DNA of 64,000 nt from positions 1 through 64,000 of the forward strand of contig JAFDXJ010000053.1 in the NCBI GenBank assembly GCA_018268015.1, written 5' to 3'. Below are positions 8,723 to 17,352 of the stretch, in pieces. The notes beneath the pieces are model-generated. The model ran no database searches, was not told the origin of the DNA, and saw only the letters and a list, made by a program, of their open reading frames with translations. This DNA comes from Bacteroidota bacterium. Its GTDB lineage: Bacteria > Bacteroidota > Bacteroidia > Chitinophagales > Chitinophagaceae. How positions within the stretch are numbered: the stretch's first letter is position 1; each line of letters opens with the position of its first letter. Position numbers and translations under genes: made by a program.

Positions 8723-9448
8723 ATGGCTGCACCATGGCGTACAGGTAAGTTTATTAAAATAGAACAGGCCACTGCAAATACAAGGCGATATTGGATACAA
8801 ATTCCGGAGTTGGAAAATTTTTCTTTTAACCCGGGACAATTTGTAACGCTGGATTTACCCATTCATGAAAAAGTGAATAAAAGATGGAGGAGTTATTCCA
8901 TTGCATCCCATCCGGATGGAACCAATATTATTGAATTGGTCATTGTTCTATTGGAAGGCGGTGCCGGTACCACTTATCTTTTTAACCAGATCAATGAGGG
9001 GGATGAAGTATTATTGCGGGGCCCACAAGGTGTTTTTGTACTTCCTCCTATCATTGAAAAAGATCTCTTCTTCATTTGTACAGGAACAGGTATTGCGCCA
9101 TTTAGAAGCATGCTACATTATATCCGGGAACATCGGCTGCCGCACCGTAAATTGTACCTCATATCCGGGTGCAGGTATATTGCCGATGGCTTATATACAG
9201 ATGAAATGAAAATGTTGGAAGCAGAAATACCCCATTTTTCTTATATTCCAACTTACTCAAGGGAACCAAAAGATCGTGGTGTTTGTACGGGATATGTACA
9301 TGATGTTTATGAAAAAATAGTACAAAGCGAAAACAGAGAATCTAAGTTTTATTTATGTGGCTGGAAAGATATGATTGATGATGCACGCAAAAATATCGTA
9401 GCACTTGGCTACGATAAAAAAGACATTCATTTTGAACTTTATGGGTAA
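8723..9448 (+). CDS. Ferredoxin-NADP reductase-like flavoprotein
   Basis: A 241-residue oxidoreductase with an FAD-binding beta-barrel (RWRSYSIAS at about residues 53-61 is the RxYS flavin motif) and a C-terminal NAD(P)-binding domain (CTGTGIAPFRSM; Cys-Gly-Trp near residue 213, YLCGWKDM). It should move electrons between NAD(P)H and a ferredoxin or similar acceptor. There is no fused ferredoxin domain and no ferredoxin next door, so the partner is unknown. It is transcribed away from mfd; the ATG at 8723 is the only good start and sits about 100 bases from the mfd start. Confidence 0.85.
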   Translation: MAAPWRTGKFIKIEQATANTRRYWIQIPELENFSFNPGQFVTLDLPIHEKVNKRWRSYSIASHPDGTNIIELVIVLLEGGAGTTYLFNQINEGDEVLLRGPQGVFVLPPIIEKDLFFICTGTGIAPFRSMLHYIREHRLPHRKLYLISGCRYIADGLYTDEMKMLEAEIPHFSYIPTYSREPKDRGVCTGYVHDVYEKIVQSENRESKFYLCGWKDMIDDARKNIVALGYDKKDIHFELYG

Positions 9449-9452
9449 CCTC

Positions 9453-9740
9453 TTAAGAAGCCATTAATTTTACTTTCTGAGCTGGTGAGGTAGCTACCGG
9501 GCTTTTTTCCTGTTGATAGGCAACATTTTCCTTCAATTTTGTATTTTTCTTTTCCAGTTGCAAAATACGGGCATGGTTTTTCAGCATTTCATTTTCTAAA
9601 TTAAGGATTCGCTTTTTTTGGCTTGCCAATACACCTGATTTAATTAAAAAGCCTGAAACAAGGCCGGCAATGCCTGCACCAATGACCGGAATAATCGTAA
9701 ATGATTGCGGAAGCATTAGAAGGCTAGCAAAGTTTGTCAT
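9453..9740 (-). CDS. Small membrane protein with coiled coil
   Basis: A 95-residue protein of unknown family. Residues 14-37 form one hydrophobic, Gly-rich helix (VIGAGIAGLVSGFLI), followed by a heptad-like charged stretch from about 42 to 75 (NLENEMLKNHARILQLEKK), then a short polar tail. This layout suggests a membrane-anchored coiled coil. It stops 4 bases from the convergent reductase gene, so the two transcripts meet tail to tail. No function can be assigned. Confidence 0.65.
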   Translation of the reverse strand: MTNFASLLMLPQSFTIIPVIGAGIAGLVSGFLIKSGVLASQKKRILNLENEMLKNHARILQLEKKNTKLKENVAYQQEKSPVATSPAQKVKLMAS

Positions 9741-9855
9741 AATGTGGATATATTTAAAAGATATTGTAAAAACTTTTTTGGTCTTAAACTAATACGTAAA
9801 TCCATTTATTTGGTTTACTTCATTTTCAGGAGGGTTTACAAATATATATAAAAAT

Positions 9856-11304
9856 TTATACCCGAAGGTAATTTTGTATAATTTGGGTTATGGAAGAAAT
9901 AGGAATTCTTTCCTGTTTCATGGAGTCCCGATAACGGAGTGTAACCATTTGATCTTCTTTACTTTGATGGTCAATGGTGATGCAAAATGGGGTACCGATA
10001 GCATCCTGCCTTCTGTATCTTTTTCCAATAGTATCTTTTTCCTCATAAAAACAACGGAATTCTTGTTTGCATGTGTCAAAAATATCCCGGGCAATTTCAG
10101 GTAATCCGTCTTTTTTGGTCAGGGGGAGAATGGCCAGTTTAATAGGCGCTATAAATGGAGGAATATGCATTACGGTTCTCGTATCAACGCTATCGTCTTC
10201 TTTTTTCAATATTTCTTCCTCATAGGAATGCGACAATATCAAGAGGCACATACGATCCAGTCCGATAGATGTTTCAATGACATAAGGTATATAATGTTTA
10301 TTCAATTCCGGGTCAAAATAGGTTAGTTTTTTATTGCTGAATTTTTGATGATTTGACAAATCAAAATCTGTCCTGGAATGAATACCTTCTACTTCTTTAA
10401 AACCAAAGGGAAAATCGTATTCAATATCAACAGCAGCATCGGCATAATGTGCCAATTTTACATGATCATGAAAACGGTACTTTGTAGCTTCAATGCCCAG
10501 AGATAAATGCCATTGTAACCTTTCTTTTTTCCAATATTCATACCATTCCTTCTGTGTTCCCGGTTGAATGAAAAACTGCATTTCCATTTGCTCAAATTCA
10601 CGCATCCTGAAAATAAATTGTCTGGCTACAATTTCATTTCTAAAAGCTTTACCGGTTTGCGCTATTCCAAATGGAATTTTCATTCTGGCACTCTTTTGAA
10701 CATTCAGGAAATTAACAAAAATCCCCTGAGCAGTTTCCGGCCTTAAATAAATTTCATTTGCTTCATCACTTACAGAGCCAAGCTGGGTGGAAAACATGAG
10801 GTTAAACTGCCTGATGGGCGTCCAATTCGCCGTACCACTAATAGGGCACGTAATCTTATTTTTTTCAATCAAAGTTTTGAGGCCATCAAAATCATCTTGT
10901 TTCAATAATTCTTCCATTTCATGCAAAAGTGTCCTGGCCTCCTCATGTTCATTATTTTTTTCCAGTTTCTCCGCAAATTGCTCAATTAAATGATCAACTC
11001 TATAGCGCTTTTTGCTATCCTTATTATCTATCAACGGATCGCTAAAATTAGCCAGGTGACCACTGGCTTTCCAGGTTGTTGGTTGCATAAAAATTGCTGC
11101 ATCAATACCTACAATATTGTTATGCATTTGCGTCATGCTTTTCCACCAGTAATCCCGAATGTTTTTTTTCAATTCACTCCCATAAGGGCCATAGTCATAT
11201 ACAGCGCTTAGGCCATCATATATTTCACTACTTTGAAAGATGAAACCATATTCCTTGGCATGTGCAATAATCTTTTGCAATTGATTGTCGTCAGTCATAC
11301 TCAT
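9856..11304 (-). CDS. glyS: Glycyl-tRNA synthetase, dimeric (archaeal/eukaryote-like) type
   Basis: A 482-residue class II synthetase charging tRNA-Gly. It is the single-chain alpha2 type found in Bacteroidota rather than the alpha2beta2 type. The N-terminal phrase GFIFQSSEIYDGLSAVYDYG is diagnostic; motif 2 is seen as RNEIVARQFIFRMREFEQME and motif 3 as GLDRMC. The C-terminal anticodon-binding domain starts near residue 380 (IPPFIAPIKLAILPL). The first ATG is 11304; a second at 11298 (residue 3) is possible. Sometimes written glyQS or glyG. Confidence 0.97.
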   Translation of the reverse strand: MSMTDDNQLQKIIAHAKEYGFIFQSSEIYDGLSAVYDYGPYGSELKKNIRDYWWKSMTQMHNNIVGIDAAIFMQPTTWKASGHLANFSDPLIDNKDSKKRYRVDHLIEQFAEKLEKNNEHEEARTLLHEMEELLKQDDFDGLKTLIEKNKITCPISGTANWTPIRQFNLMFSTQLGSVSDEANEIYLRPETAQGIFVNFLNVQKSARMKIPFGIAQTGKAFRNEIVARQFIFRMREFEQMEMQFFIQPGTQKEWYEYWKKERLQWHLSLGIEATKYRFHDHVKLAHYADAAVDIEYDFPFGFKEVEGIHSRTDFDLSNHQKFSNKKLTYFDPELNKHYIPYVIETSIGLDRMCLLILSHSYEEEILKKEDDSVDTRTVMHIPPFIAPIKLAILPLTKKDGLPEIARDIFDTCKQEFRCFYEEKDTIGKRYRRQDAIGTPFCITIDHQSKEDQMVTLRYRDSMKQERIPISSITQIIQNYLRV

Positions 11305-11311
11305 AAGCCCG

Positions 11312-11319
11312 CAAAGATA
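11312..11319 (-). promoter_or_regulatory. -7 box (TATCTTTG) of the glycyl-tRNA synthetase gene
   Basis: Identical to the box in front of mfd, again just 7 bases from the first ATG (13 from the second). A very short leader is implied. The -33 region is not clear. Confidence 0.45.
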
Positions 11320-11530
11320 CTGATGCGAAACAATTTAAAAACAGTTTTCAGTAATTCTAATAAAGATCCATTTGATTTTTTCCCCTACCATTTTTATTTC
11401 ATTTATTAGAAAAATAACAACAGATTTGAAACCTTAATATTGTTGTATTAATCAGGGAGTGTTTCCCAAATGATCGAATATTACCAAGTTATTAATTTCC
11501 TCAAATTATTATTATATGGAGTTCAAAAAA

Positions 11531-12061
11531 TTAGCTGCTTGGTGACAGGCTCATGATAGCTTTTAATGCACATTGAAAGCGGTTTTCTTCATCACCTTCA
11601 ATGATTTTCCAGGGAGTCTTTTGCTGAGCTAATAAATCTTTGTAGATATGGAATAAAATCATTCTTTGATTTTCATCCGGGCATTCACGCAAATCATCTT
11701 CTTCCCAGGGCAGGTCTATATTGCAGAGTAAATATAAATCATATTTGCGCAGGGCTATTTGTTCCAATATAAAAGAATGGCATTTCCCAAAAACATACTC
11801 ACTCCATACTTTAATTACATAAAGGTCCGTATCAATAAAATAGTAAGGAGAAGTACCTGCAACTTGCATTAATTCATCTTCCAGTTTTACCTGGCCTTTG
11901 GCTATTTCTAATAAATCATGGTACGTATAGTTTTTCCCTTTTTTTTGCAAATATTCACGAGCATATTCCGGGCACCAGGGTGCAGAGAAATGCTTTGACA
12001 GGGAAGCACAAAGTGTACTTTTCCCTGTACTTTCCGGCCCAATAGCCACAATTCTTTTCAT
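11531..12061 (-). CDS. nadR: Nicotinamide ribokinase-type ATPase (NadR kinase domain)
   Basis: A 176-residue P-loop kinase with Walker A GPESTGKSTL near the N terminus and an LLCNIDLPWEEDDLRECP segment typical of the ribosylnicotinamide kinase domain of NadR. The adenylyltransferase and DNA-binding domains of enterobacterial NadR are absent. I start at ATG 12061 because it overlaps the pnuC stop as ATGA, a classic coupling signal; the TTG-like upstream extension adds only ten poor residues. With PnuC it would trap imported nicotinamide riboside as NMN for NAD synthesis. The adenylyltransferase must be encoded elsewhere. Confidence 0.85.
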   Translation of the reverse strand: MKRIVAIGPESTGKSTLCASLSKHFSAPWCPEYAREYLQKKGKNYTYHDLLEIAKGQVKLEDELMQVAGTSPYYFIDTDLYVIKVWSEYVFGKCHSFILEQIALRKYDLYLLCNIDLPWEEDDLRECPDENQRMILFHIYKDLLAQQKTPWKIIEGDEENRFQCALKAIMSLSPSS

Positions 12062-12672
12062 ACCTTTCCCATTTTGTATTTTTTCATCCATTCTAATAAA
12101 CCAGCTATAGCCAACACTAAAAACAATACATACATTAATGTAAAAAGTACCAGGTGCTTATAAAAAAATAAGGGAATGGCTACCAGGTCTGAAATGATCC
12201 AGGCTATCCAGTTATCAATTTTTCTTAAGGCCATCCACCACATGGCCGTTATTGCTGAAGAGGATACAAATGAATCTAAAACAGGCACATTACTATTGGT
12301 ATAATTTTTTAATACAAAATAGATGGTACCCCAACCAATGATAAAGAATAGCCCTCCCATTATATATTCAAATCTTCCGCACCACTGAATAGGATATTTA
12401 TAACTTTCTCCTTTCTTTAATATCCAGTGATACCATCCATATAGGCTCATAACTACATAAAATATATTTAGTAAACTATCGGCATAAAGCTGAGAGATAA
12501 AACAGATATAAACGGCAATGGCTACACCAACTATCCCCGTTGGATAAACAAGAATATTATTTTTCTTTGCATACCAGACGCTGGCAAGTTGCAGAATAGT
12601 GGAAATAAATTCCAGTAAGGAAAATTGCTGTAAGTCAAAAACAAACTGGTGGTAAATCTCCGGAAGACTCAT
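12058..12672 (-). CDS. pnuC: Nicotinamide riboside transporter PnuC
   Basis: A 204-residue membrane protein with about seven hydrophobic segments and the PnuC C-terminal signature (NWIAWIISDLVAIPLFFYK). Transport is facilitated diffusion, made one-way by the downstream kinase. The ATG at 12672 is preferred over the TTG at 12687, which lies inside the -7 box at 12685-12692. It overlaps nadR by the ATGA arrangement, so the two genes form one operon. Related PnuT proteins carry thiamine, but pairing with a NadR-type kinase supports nicotinamide riboside. No riboswitch is visible in the short upstream region. Confidence 0.88.
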   Translation of the reverse strand: MSLPEIYHQFVFDLQQFSLLEFISTILQLASVWYAKKNNILVYPTGIVGVAIAVYICFISQLYADSLLNIFYVVMSLYGWYHWILKKGESYKYPIQWCGRFEYIMGGLFFIIGWGTIYFVLKNYTNSNVPVLDSFVSSSAITAMWWMALRKIDNWIAWIISDLVAIPLFFYKHLVLFTLMYVLFLVLAIAGLLEWMKKYKMGKV

Positions 12673-12684
12673 GAATTCAAAAAT

Positions 12685-12692
12685 CAAAGGTA
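12685..12692 (-). promoter_or_regulatory. -7 box (TACCTTTG) of pnuC-nadR
   Basis: A full match to TAnnTTTG on the - strand, 12 bases before the pnuC ATG at 12672. It decides the start: the alternative TTG codon is part of this box. The -33 region has no clear TTTG. Confidence 0.5.
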
Positions 12693-12739
12693 ACTTTATC
12701 TTTCAGGATATGCAGATTTTATCAATCATTAAAGACGCC

Positions 12740-12747
12740 TATCTTTA
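12740..12747 (+). promoter_or_regulatory. Possible -7 box (TATCTTTA) of the saccharopine dehydrogenase-like gene
   Basis: Seven of eight positions match TAnnTTTG, 24 bases before the ATG at 12772. It faces the pnuC promoter back to back. Confidence 0.35.
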
Positions 12748-12771
12748 TGTAAATATTAAAAAACACGACGT

Positions 12772-13896
12772 ATGAAAATTGCAGTTTTAGGTGCCGGAAT
12801 GGTTGGAAGCGCTATGGCTATTGATTTATCGCATGAATATCAAGTAACCTCCTTTGACAAAAATGTGGAGAACCTTCGCCTATTACAAGCCAAAAATGGG
12901 GCTATCATGACCCAGGAAACAGATCTTTCTGATTTTTCACAATATGGGAAAATCTTTGCCGATTTCGATTTATTGATTACGGCTGTTCCGGGCTTTATGG
13001 GATATAATGTTTTAAAGGCCGCAATAGAAGCCGGTAAAAATATAGCCGATATTTCTTTTTTTCCTGAAAATGCATTGGAATTGGATGCTTTAGCCAAAGA
13101 AAAAAATGTAACCGTTATTACCGATATAGGTGTAGCCCCCGGTATGAGCAATTTGATATTGGGAAAGTATAATAAAGAAATGGAAGTTTCCTTATTTGAA
13201 TGTTATGTAGGAGGTTTACCGAAAACTCGTAGAAAGCCTTTTGAATATAAAGCGCCATTTTCACCTGTGGATGTCATTGAGGAATATACCAGGCCTGCCA
13301 GGCTAAAAGAAAATGGCGTAATCGTAATCAAGCCGGCTTTAAGCGAAAGAGAATATATGGACTTCCATGACATCGGCACACTGGAAGCATTTAATACCGA
13401 TGGCTTGCGAAGTATATTATTTACAATGGAACATATCCCCACTTTAAAAGAAAAAACATTACGCTATCCGGGCCATATAGACTTGATCATTGCTCTAAAA
13501 CAATCCGGTTTTTTCAATACCGAGAAAATTCAAATTGATGGTCATGCAATCTCACCACTGGCCTTTTCATCAAAAATATTATTCAACGATTGGAAGCTTG
13601 GAGCGGAAGAAGAAGAACTTACCATCATGAAAGTTTTCATTCATGGAAATAAAAAGGGTCAGCCAACAGATGTATTATATACTTTATTGGACAGGTATGA
13701 TAATACTACAAAAACTTCTTCTATGGCTCGAACAACGGGATATACCTGTACTGCTGCTGCCAACCTGATTTTGAAAAATAAGTTTATCCAAAAAGGGGTC
13801 TTTCCTCCGGAATTAGTTGGAAATGATGATTCCTGTTTTGAATTTATACTTCAATATTTAAAAGAAAGAAATGTGCTTTGGAAAAAAGAAATATAG
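12772..13896 (+). CDS. Saccharopine dehydrogenase family / lysine-dehydrogenase-like oxidoreductase
   Basis: A 374-residue NAD(P)-dependent oxidoreductase. The N-terminal Rossmann motif VLGAGMVGSAMA and the ITDIGVAPGMSN segment are typical of the saccharopine dehydrogenase / L-lysine dehydrogenase branch, which acts in lysine degradation or synthesis. The C-terminal domain begins near residue 125 and length agrees with single-domain members (about 370-400). No other lysine gene is nearby, so the exact reaction (saccharopine reductase versus lysine 6-dehydrogenase) cannot be settled. It ends 4 bases from the convergent lipid-kinase-like gene. Confidence 0.8.
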   Translation: MKIAVLGAGMVGSAMAIDLSHEYQVTSFDKNVENLRLLQAKNGAIMTQETDLSDFSQYGKIFADFDLLITAVPGFMGYNVLKAAIEAGKNIADISFFPENALELDALAKEKNVTVITDIGVAPGMSNLILGKYNKEMEVSLFECYVGGLPKTRRKPFEYKAPFSPVDVIEEYTRPARLKENGVIVIKPALSEREYMDFHDIGTLEAFNTDGLRSILFTMEHIPTLKEKTLRYPGHIDLIIALKQSGFFNTEKIQIDGHAISPLAFSSKILFNDWKLGAEEEELTIMKVFIHGNKKGQPTDVLYTLLDRYDNTTKTSSMARTTGYTCTAAANLILKNKFIQKGVFPPELVGNDDSCFEFILQYLKERNVLWKKEI

Positions 13897-13900
13897 CCAA

Positions 13901-14806
13901 TCAGGGAATAAAGAGCCGGAAACTTCTTTTCAAAATATTAACCTGAATAACATCTTCTGACTCTACCGGCTCACCATCAATATGCAGCGGAGCGAATTTT
14001 AAATTATGTATGGTAATGGTTGGACTTTGAAAATAGAGTATATTATTTTTTGAGACTTCATCAACCAGGTTTTGAAGACGGTTATTCCCACGGATTTGTT
14101 TCAAAATGGCAAATGGTAATTTAGCCTTATTCATTTTCTGTACAATCACAATATCCAATAAACCATCGCTCAGGCTGGCATGTGGGGCTATCTTGATATG
14201 ATTTCCAAATTGGTTACTATTGGCTATACTTATAAAAAAGGCTTCTGTAAAAAATGAATGATCACCCAGTTTTACTTCAAACTGGTAGGGTTGTGCTTTA
14301 AAAAAATGTAATAAACTTTGTTGTGTGTAGGAGAGTAGTCCGCGATATGCTTTACGGGCAAATACATGTGCCACTTTTGCATCAAAACCAAGTCCACTCA
14401 ACATACACGAAAACCGTCCGTTTAGCTCAAAAGCATCTATATATTTTGCCTCACCATGCAGGATTAGTTCAAGCGCTTTCTTTGTTTTCTTAGGAATACC
14501 TGCAGTAAATGCAAGACCATTGCCACTTCCACAAGGAATAATACCCACATTAACTATTAGATCAGCCTTCACAATACTTCCTACAACCTGGTTTACTGTA
14601 CCATCACCACCTGCCAGTACAATATCTGAAATCCTTTCTGACCTGATTTTTTCAATCAAAAAATCATAGTTTCCAGAGGCATTTGTTGGTAATATTTCGT
14701 AGCTTAATTTTTCTGAAGCACAAAAATCTTTAATTTCCTGGGTGATGAAATCTTTCTTCCCATTGCCGGAAATAGGGTTAATGAGGAAAATAAATTTTCT
14801 CTTCAT
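13901..14806 (-). CDS. Diacylglycerol kinase-like lipid/sphingosine kinase (YegS family)
   Basis: A 301-residue member of the DAGK catalytic family: INPISGNGK near the N terminus, the nucleotide-binding GGDGTVNQV near residue 67 and GSGNGLA near residue 93. The C-terminal beta-sandwich includes HIDGEPVES, normal for YegS/DgkB. It should phosphorylate a lipid alcohol such as diacylglycerol or a sphingoid base (Bacteroidota often make sphingolipids); the substrate is not determined. It follows fabH on the same strand by 106 bases. Confidence 0.85.
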   Translation of the reverse strand: MKRKFIFLINPISGNGKKDFITQEIKDFCASEKLSYEILPTNASGNYDFLIEKIRSERISDIVLAGGDGTVNQVVGSIVKADLIVNVGIIPCGSGNGLAFTAGIPKKTKKALELILHGEAKYIDAFELNGRFSCMLSGLGFDAKVAHVFARKAYRGLLSYTQQSLLHFFKAQPYQFEVKLGDHSFFTEAFFISIANSNQFGNHIKIAPHASLSDGLLDIVIVQKMNKAKLPFAILKQIRGNNRLQNLVDEVSKNNILYFQSPTITIHNLKFAPLHIDGEPVESEDVIQVNILKRSFRLFIP

Positions 14807-14912
14807 ATGAAAGATTTTATGCTAAACTATCGCATCAACGATAAAACAGGATTCATCGAGTACCGGTAAAGGTATTGACAAAAAAACTGAGTATAAAGCT
14901 GAATCCAATATA

Positions 14913-15965
14913 TTACCATTTCAACAAAATGCTTCCCCAGGTAAAACCACTTCCAAAAGCGGCAAGACAAACTAGATCGCCTTCTTTTATCAGGCCATTT
15001 TGCCAGGCCTCGCATAAAGCAATGGGAATAGAAGCAGCCGTAGTATTTCCATATTTTTGAATATTATTATATACCTGGTCATTTCTCAAATTTAATTTTC
15101 CCTGTACAAACTCACACAATCTCAGGTTAGATTGATGAAATATCATCATATTCAGATCTGTTGTGCTTTTCCCATTGGCATTCAATGCTTCCATGATTAC
15201 TTCCGGTAGCATGATCATTCCTTTCCTTAATACCGGTTGACCATTCATATAGGCATAAATTTCTCCTTTGTCCAGCATTTCCTGTGTTATCAATGTTCCA
15301 CCAAATTCTTTGGATAAATCGAAAGTGGCCACATCTTTTTCCACCCAATGATTTCCATGTGACCCCGGATTGTACATAGCCAGCATCTCAGCAAAATTTC
15401 CATCACTATGCAAGTGTGAACTAAGAATTCCTCTATGGGAATCTTCTGAGGCTTGTAACACAACCGCTGCAGCGCCATCACCAAATAATGTGGCTAAGGT
15501 CCTTCCCCGAGTAGAAAAATCCAATCCATAAGAGTGTTTTTCTGCTCCAATCACTAAAATATTTTTATACATTCCAGATTTAATAAATTGATCCGCTGTA
15601 CTCAAGGCATAAAGAAAACCGGTACATTGTGTACGGATATCCATTGCACCAATATTCCCCAATCCAAGAGCTCGCTGCACTAATACACCACAACCCGGGA
15701 AATAGTAATCCGGAGTGAGTGTTGCAAATAATATAAAATCAATATCGTCTTTTAAAATATTTGCCCGTTCTATAGCTATCCGGGCAGCTTCCACTCCCAT
15801 AGAAGCGGTGGTTTCATTTGTTCTGTGCGCAAAGCGTCTTTCTTCAATACCTGTATGTTCTCGTATCCATGTATCACTTGTATCCATGTATTTCGAAAGA
15901 TCATCATTGGTGACAATTTGTTCCGGTACAAACATTCCAATTCCTGCAATTACACTATGTTTCAT
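14913..15965 (-). CDS. fabH: 3-oxoacyl-[acyl-carrier-protein] synthase III
   Basis: A 350-residue KAS III that starts fatty-acid synthesis by condensing an acyl-CoA primer with malonyl-ACP. The catalytic Cys114 lies in IRTQCTGFLYA, His in IFHQSNLRL and Asn in KYGNTTAASIP. It is about 30 residues longer than the E. coli enzyme, mainly in the middle (residues about 190-240), as in other Bacteroidota paralogues. Because several FabH-like copies are common in this phylum, it could have a special primer. The next gene downstream is a lipid kinase. Confidence 0.92.
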   Translation of the reverse strand: MKHSVIAGIGMFVPEQIVTNDDLSKYMDTSDTWIREHTGIEERRFAHRTNETTASMGVEAARIAIERANILKDDIDFILFATLTPDYYFPGCGVLVQRALGLGNIGAMDIRTQCTGFLYALSTADQFIKSGMYKNILVIGAEKHSYGLDFSTRGRTLATLFGDGAAAVVLQASEDSHRGILSSHLHSDGNFAEMLAMYNPGSHGNHWVEKDVATFDLSKEFGGTLITQEMLDKGEIYAYMNGQPVLRKGMIMLPEVIMEALNANGKSTTDLNMMIFHQSNLRLCEFVQGKLNLRNDQVYNNIQKYGNTTAASIPIALCEAWQNGLIKEGDLVCLAAFGSGFTWGSILLKW

Positions 15966-15981
15966 AAAAAAATTTGAGGCA

Positions 15982-15989
15982 CGAAGGTA
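15982..15989 (-). promoter_or_regulatory. Possible -7 box (TACCTTCG) of fabH
   Basis: Seven of eight positions match TAnnTTTG, 16 bases before the fabH ATG. The upstream -33 region is T-rich without a clean TTTG. Confidence 0.3.
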
Positions 15990-16097
15990 AAAAGCAGAAA
16001 AAAATAAATTGTTAAAGAAGGCTCATTATTATATAAATATTATTACAGAAATGCTTTTTGAGGTTCTTTATTAAAACTTTTTCATATTCTTTAATCA

Positions 16098-17222
16098 ATG
16101 AATACCACAACTCTGCGTTTTAAAGCACTGGATGTTTTTCGAGGAATGACCATTTGCCTGATGATTATTGTCAATACACCCGGTTCATGGAATTATGTGT
16201 ACAGCCCGCTTGACCATGCCGCCTGGAATGGCTTTACTCCAACTGACCTGGTATTTCCATCTTTTTTATTTGCCGTAGGGAATGCCATGAGTTTTGTAAT
16301 TCCTAAATGGGAAGATAAGGGGCATCTTTTTGTGATCAAAAAAGTACTGATTAGAACCATTATTTTATTCTTAATTGGTTATTTACTGAATTGGTTTCCC
16401 TTTTTCAGGTTAGATGATCTTCAGCATATTCAGCCCTTTCCGTTTTCTGAAACTCGTATCCTTGGCGTATTACAAAGGATTGCACTAGCTTACGGGATGG
16501 CCTCTTTACTCATCCATTTTTTTACAAAAAAGCAATTAGCCTATACCTCTTTATTTATTTTAATCGCTTATTGGGGTATACTTTATTTTATGGGAAATTC
16601 GGCGGATCCTTATAGTATTCAGGGTAATGCTGTATTAAAATTAGATACCTGGATGCTTGGGAGCAATCATTTATACATGGGCGAAGGGTTTCCTTTTGAC
16701 CCGGAAGGAATATTAAGTACTTTCCCTTCAATAGTAAATGTTATTGCAGGTTATATGACAGGCTATTATTTACAAAAGAAAGGGAAGAATTATGAAAGCT
16801 TATTTAAAATCATCCTTGTAGGATTTATCTGTTTTGTGATTGCCTGGTGGTGGAATCTTATATTACCGATTAACAAAAAAATTTGGACCAGTTCCTATGT
16901 GGTTCTCACCATAGGTTTAGACTGTATGATCCTGGCTGCAATTGTTTTTTTCCTGGATATTCAAGAGAAAAATTGGGGTGTTTTCTTTTTTGATGTCTTT
17001 GGAAGAAATCCTCTATTCATCTATCTTTTGTCAGAATTGGGGGTGATAATTTTGAGTTTGATACCAATACAGGGTACCAATATCTCTGATTGGGTCTATT
17101 CATCTATTTTTTCCAAGGCAGGGGATTATTTAGGATCCTTTCTTTATGCGGTCGTCTTTATGTTTTGCTGTTGGCTTCCCGGGTATTTCCTTTTTAAAAA
17201 GAAGATTTATATCCGAATATAA
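16098..17222 (+). CDS. HGSNAT-like membrane acyltransferase (DUF5009)
   Basis: A 374-residue integral membrane protein with about ten hydrophobic helices. The opening FKALDVFRGMTICLMIIVN and the loop DHAAWNGFTPTDLVFP, with its conserved His, are characteristic of bacterial relatives of heparan-alpha-glucosaminide N-acetyltransferase. Such proteins are thought to pass acetyl groups across the membrane to amino sugars, possibly in peptidoglycan or glycan recycling (family inference). There is no sugar-catabolic cluster next to it; gldF-gldG follows 130 bases later. Confidence 0.85.
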   Translation: MNTTTLRFKALDVFRGMTICLMIIVNTPGSWNYVYSPLDHAAWNGFTPTDLVFPSFLFAVGNAMSFVIPKWEDKGHLFVIKKVLIRTIILFLIGYLLNWFPFFRLDDLQHIQPFPFSETRILGVLQRIALAYGMASLLIHFFTKKQLAYTSLFILIAYWGILYFMGNSADPYSIQGNAVLKLDTWMLGSNHLYMGEGFPFDPEGILSTFPSIVNVIAGYMTGYYLQKKGKNYESLFKIILVGFICFVIAWWWNLILPINKKIWTSSYVVLTIGLDCMILAAIVFFLDIQEKNWGVFFFDVFGRNPLFIYLLSELGVIILSLIPIQGTNISDWVYSSIFSKAGDYLGSFLYAVVFMFCCWLPGYFLFKKKIYIRI

Positions 17223-17352
17223 ATAAGAGATGAAACGCATGGAATCCTATTCATGCTTTTCCTGATTTGAAAATTTCGATAAATTCTAAATTAAGTATAA
17301 AGAAATTGCAGTCGAATGGCCATTTCTGCCAGAACACTTAGTTTTGAAAAAT

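Noticed and set aside
12673..12771. A TPP or other riboswitch before pnuC
   Set aside because: The -7 box lies 12 bases from the ATG, leaving no room for a riboswitch leader.
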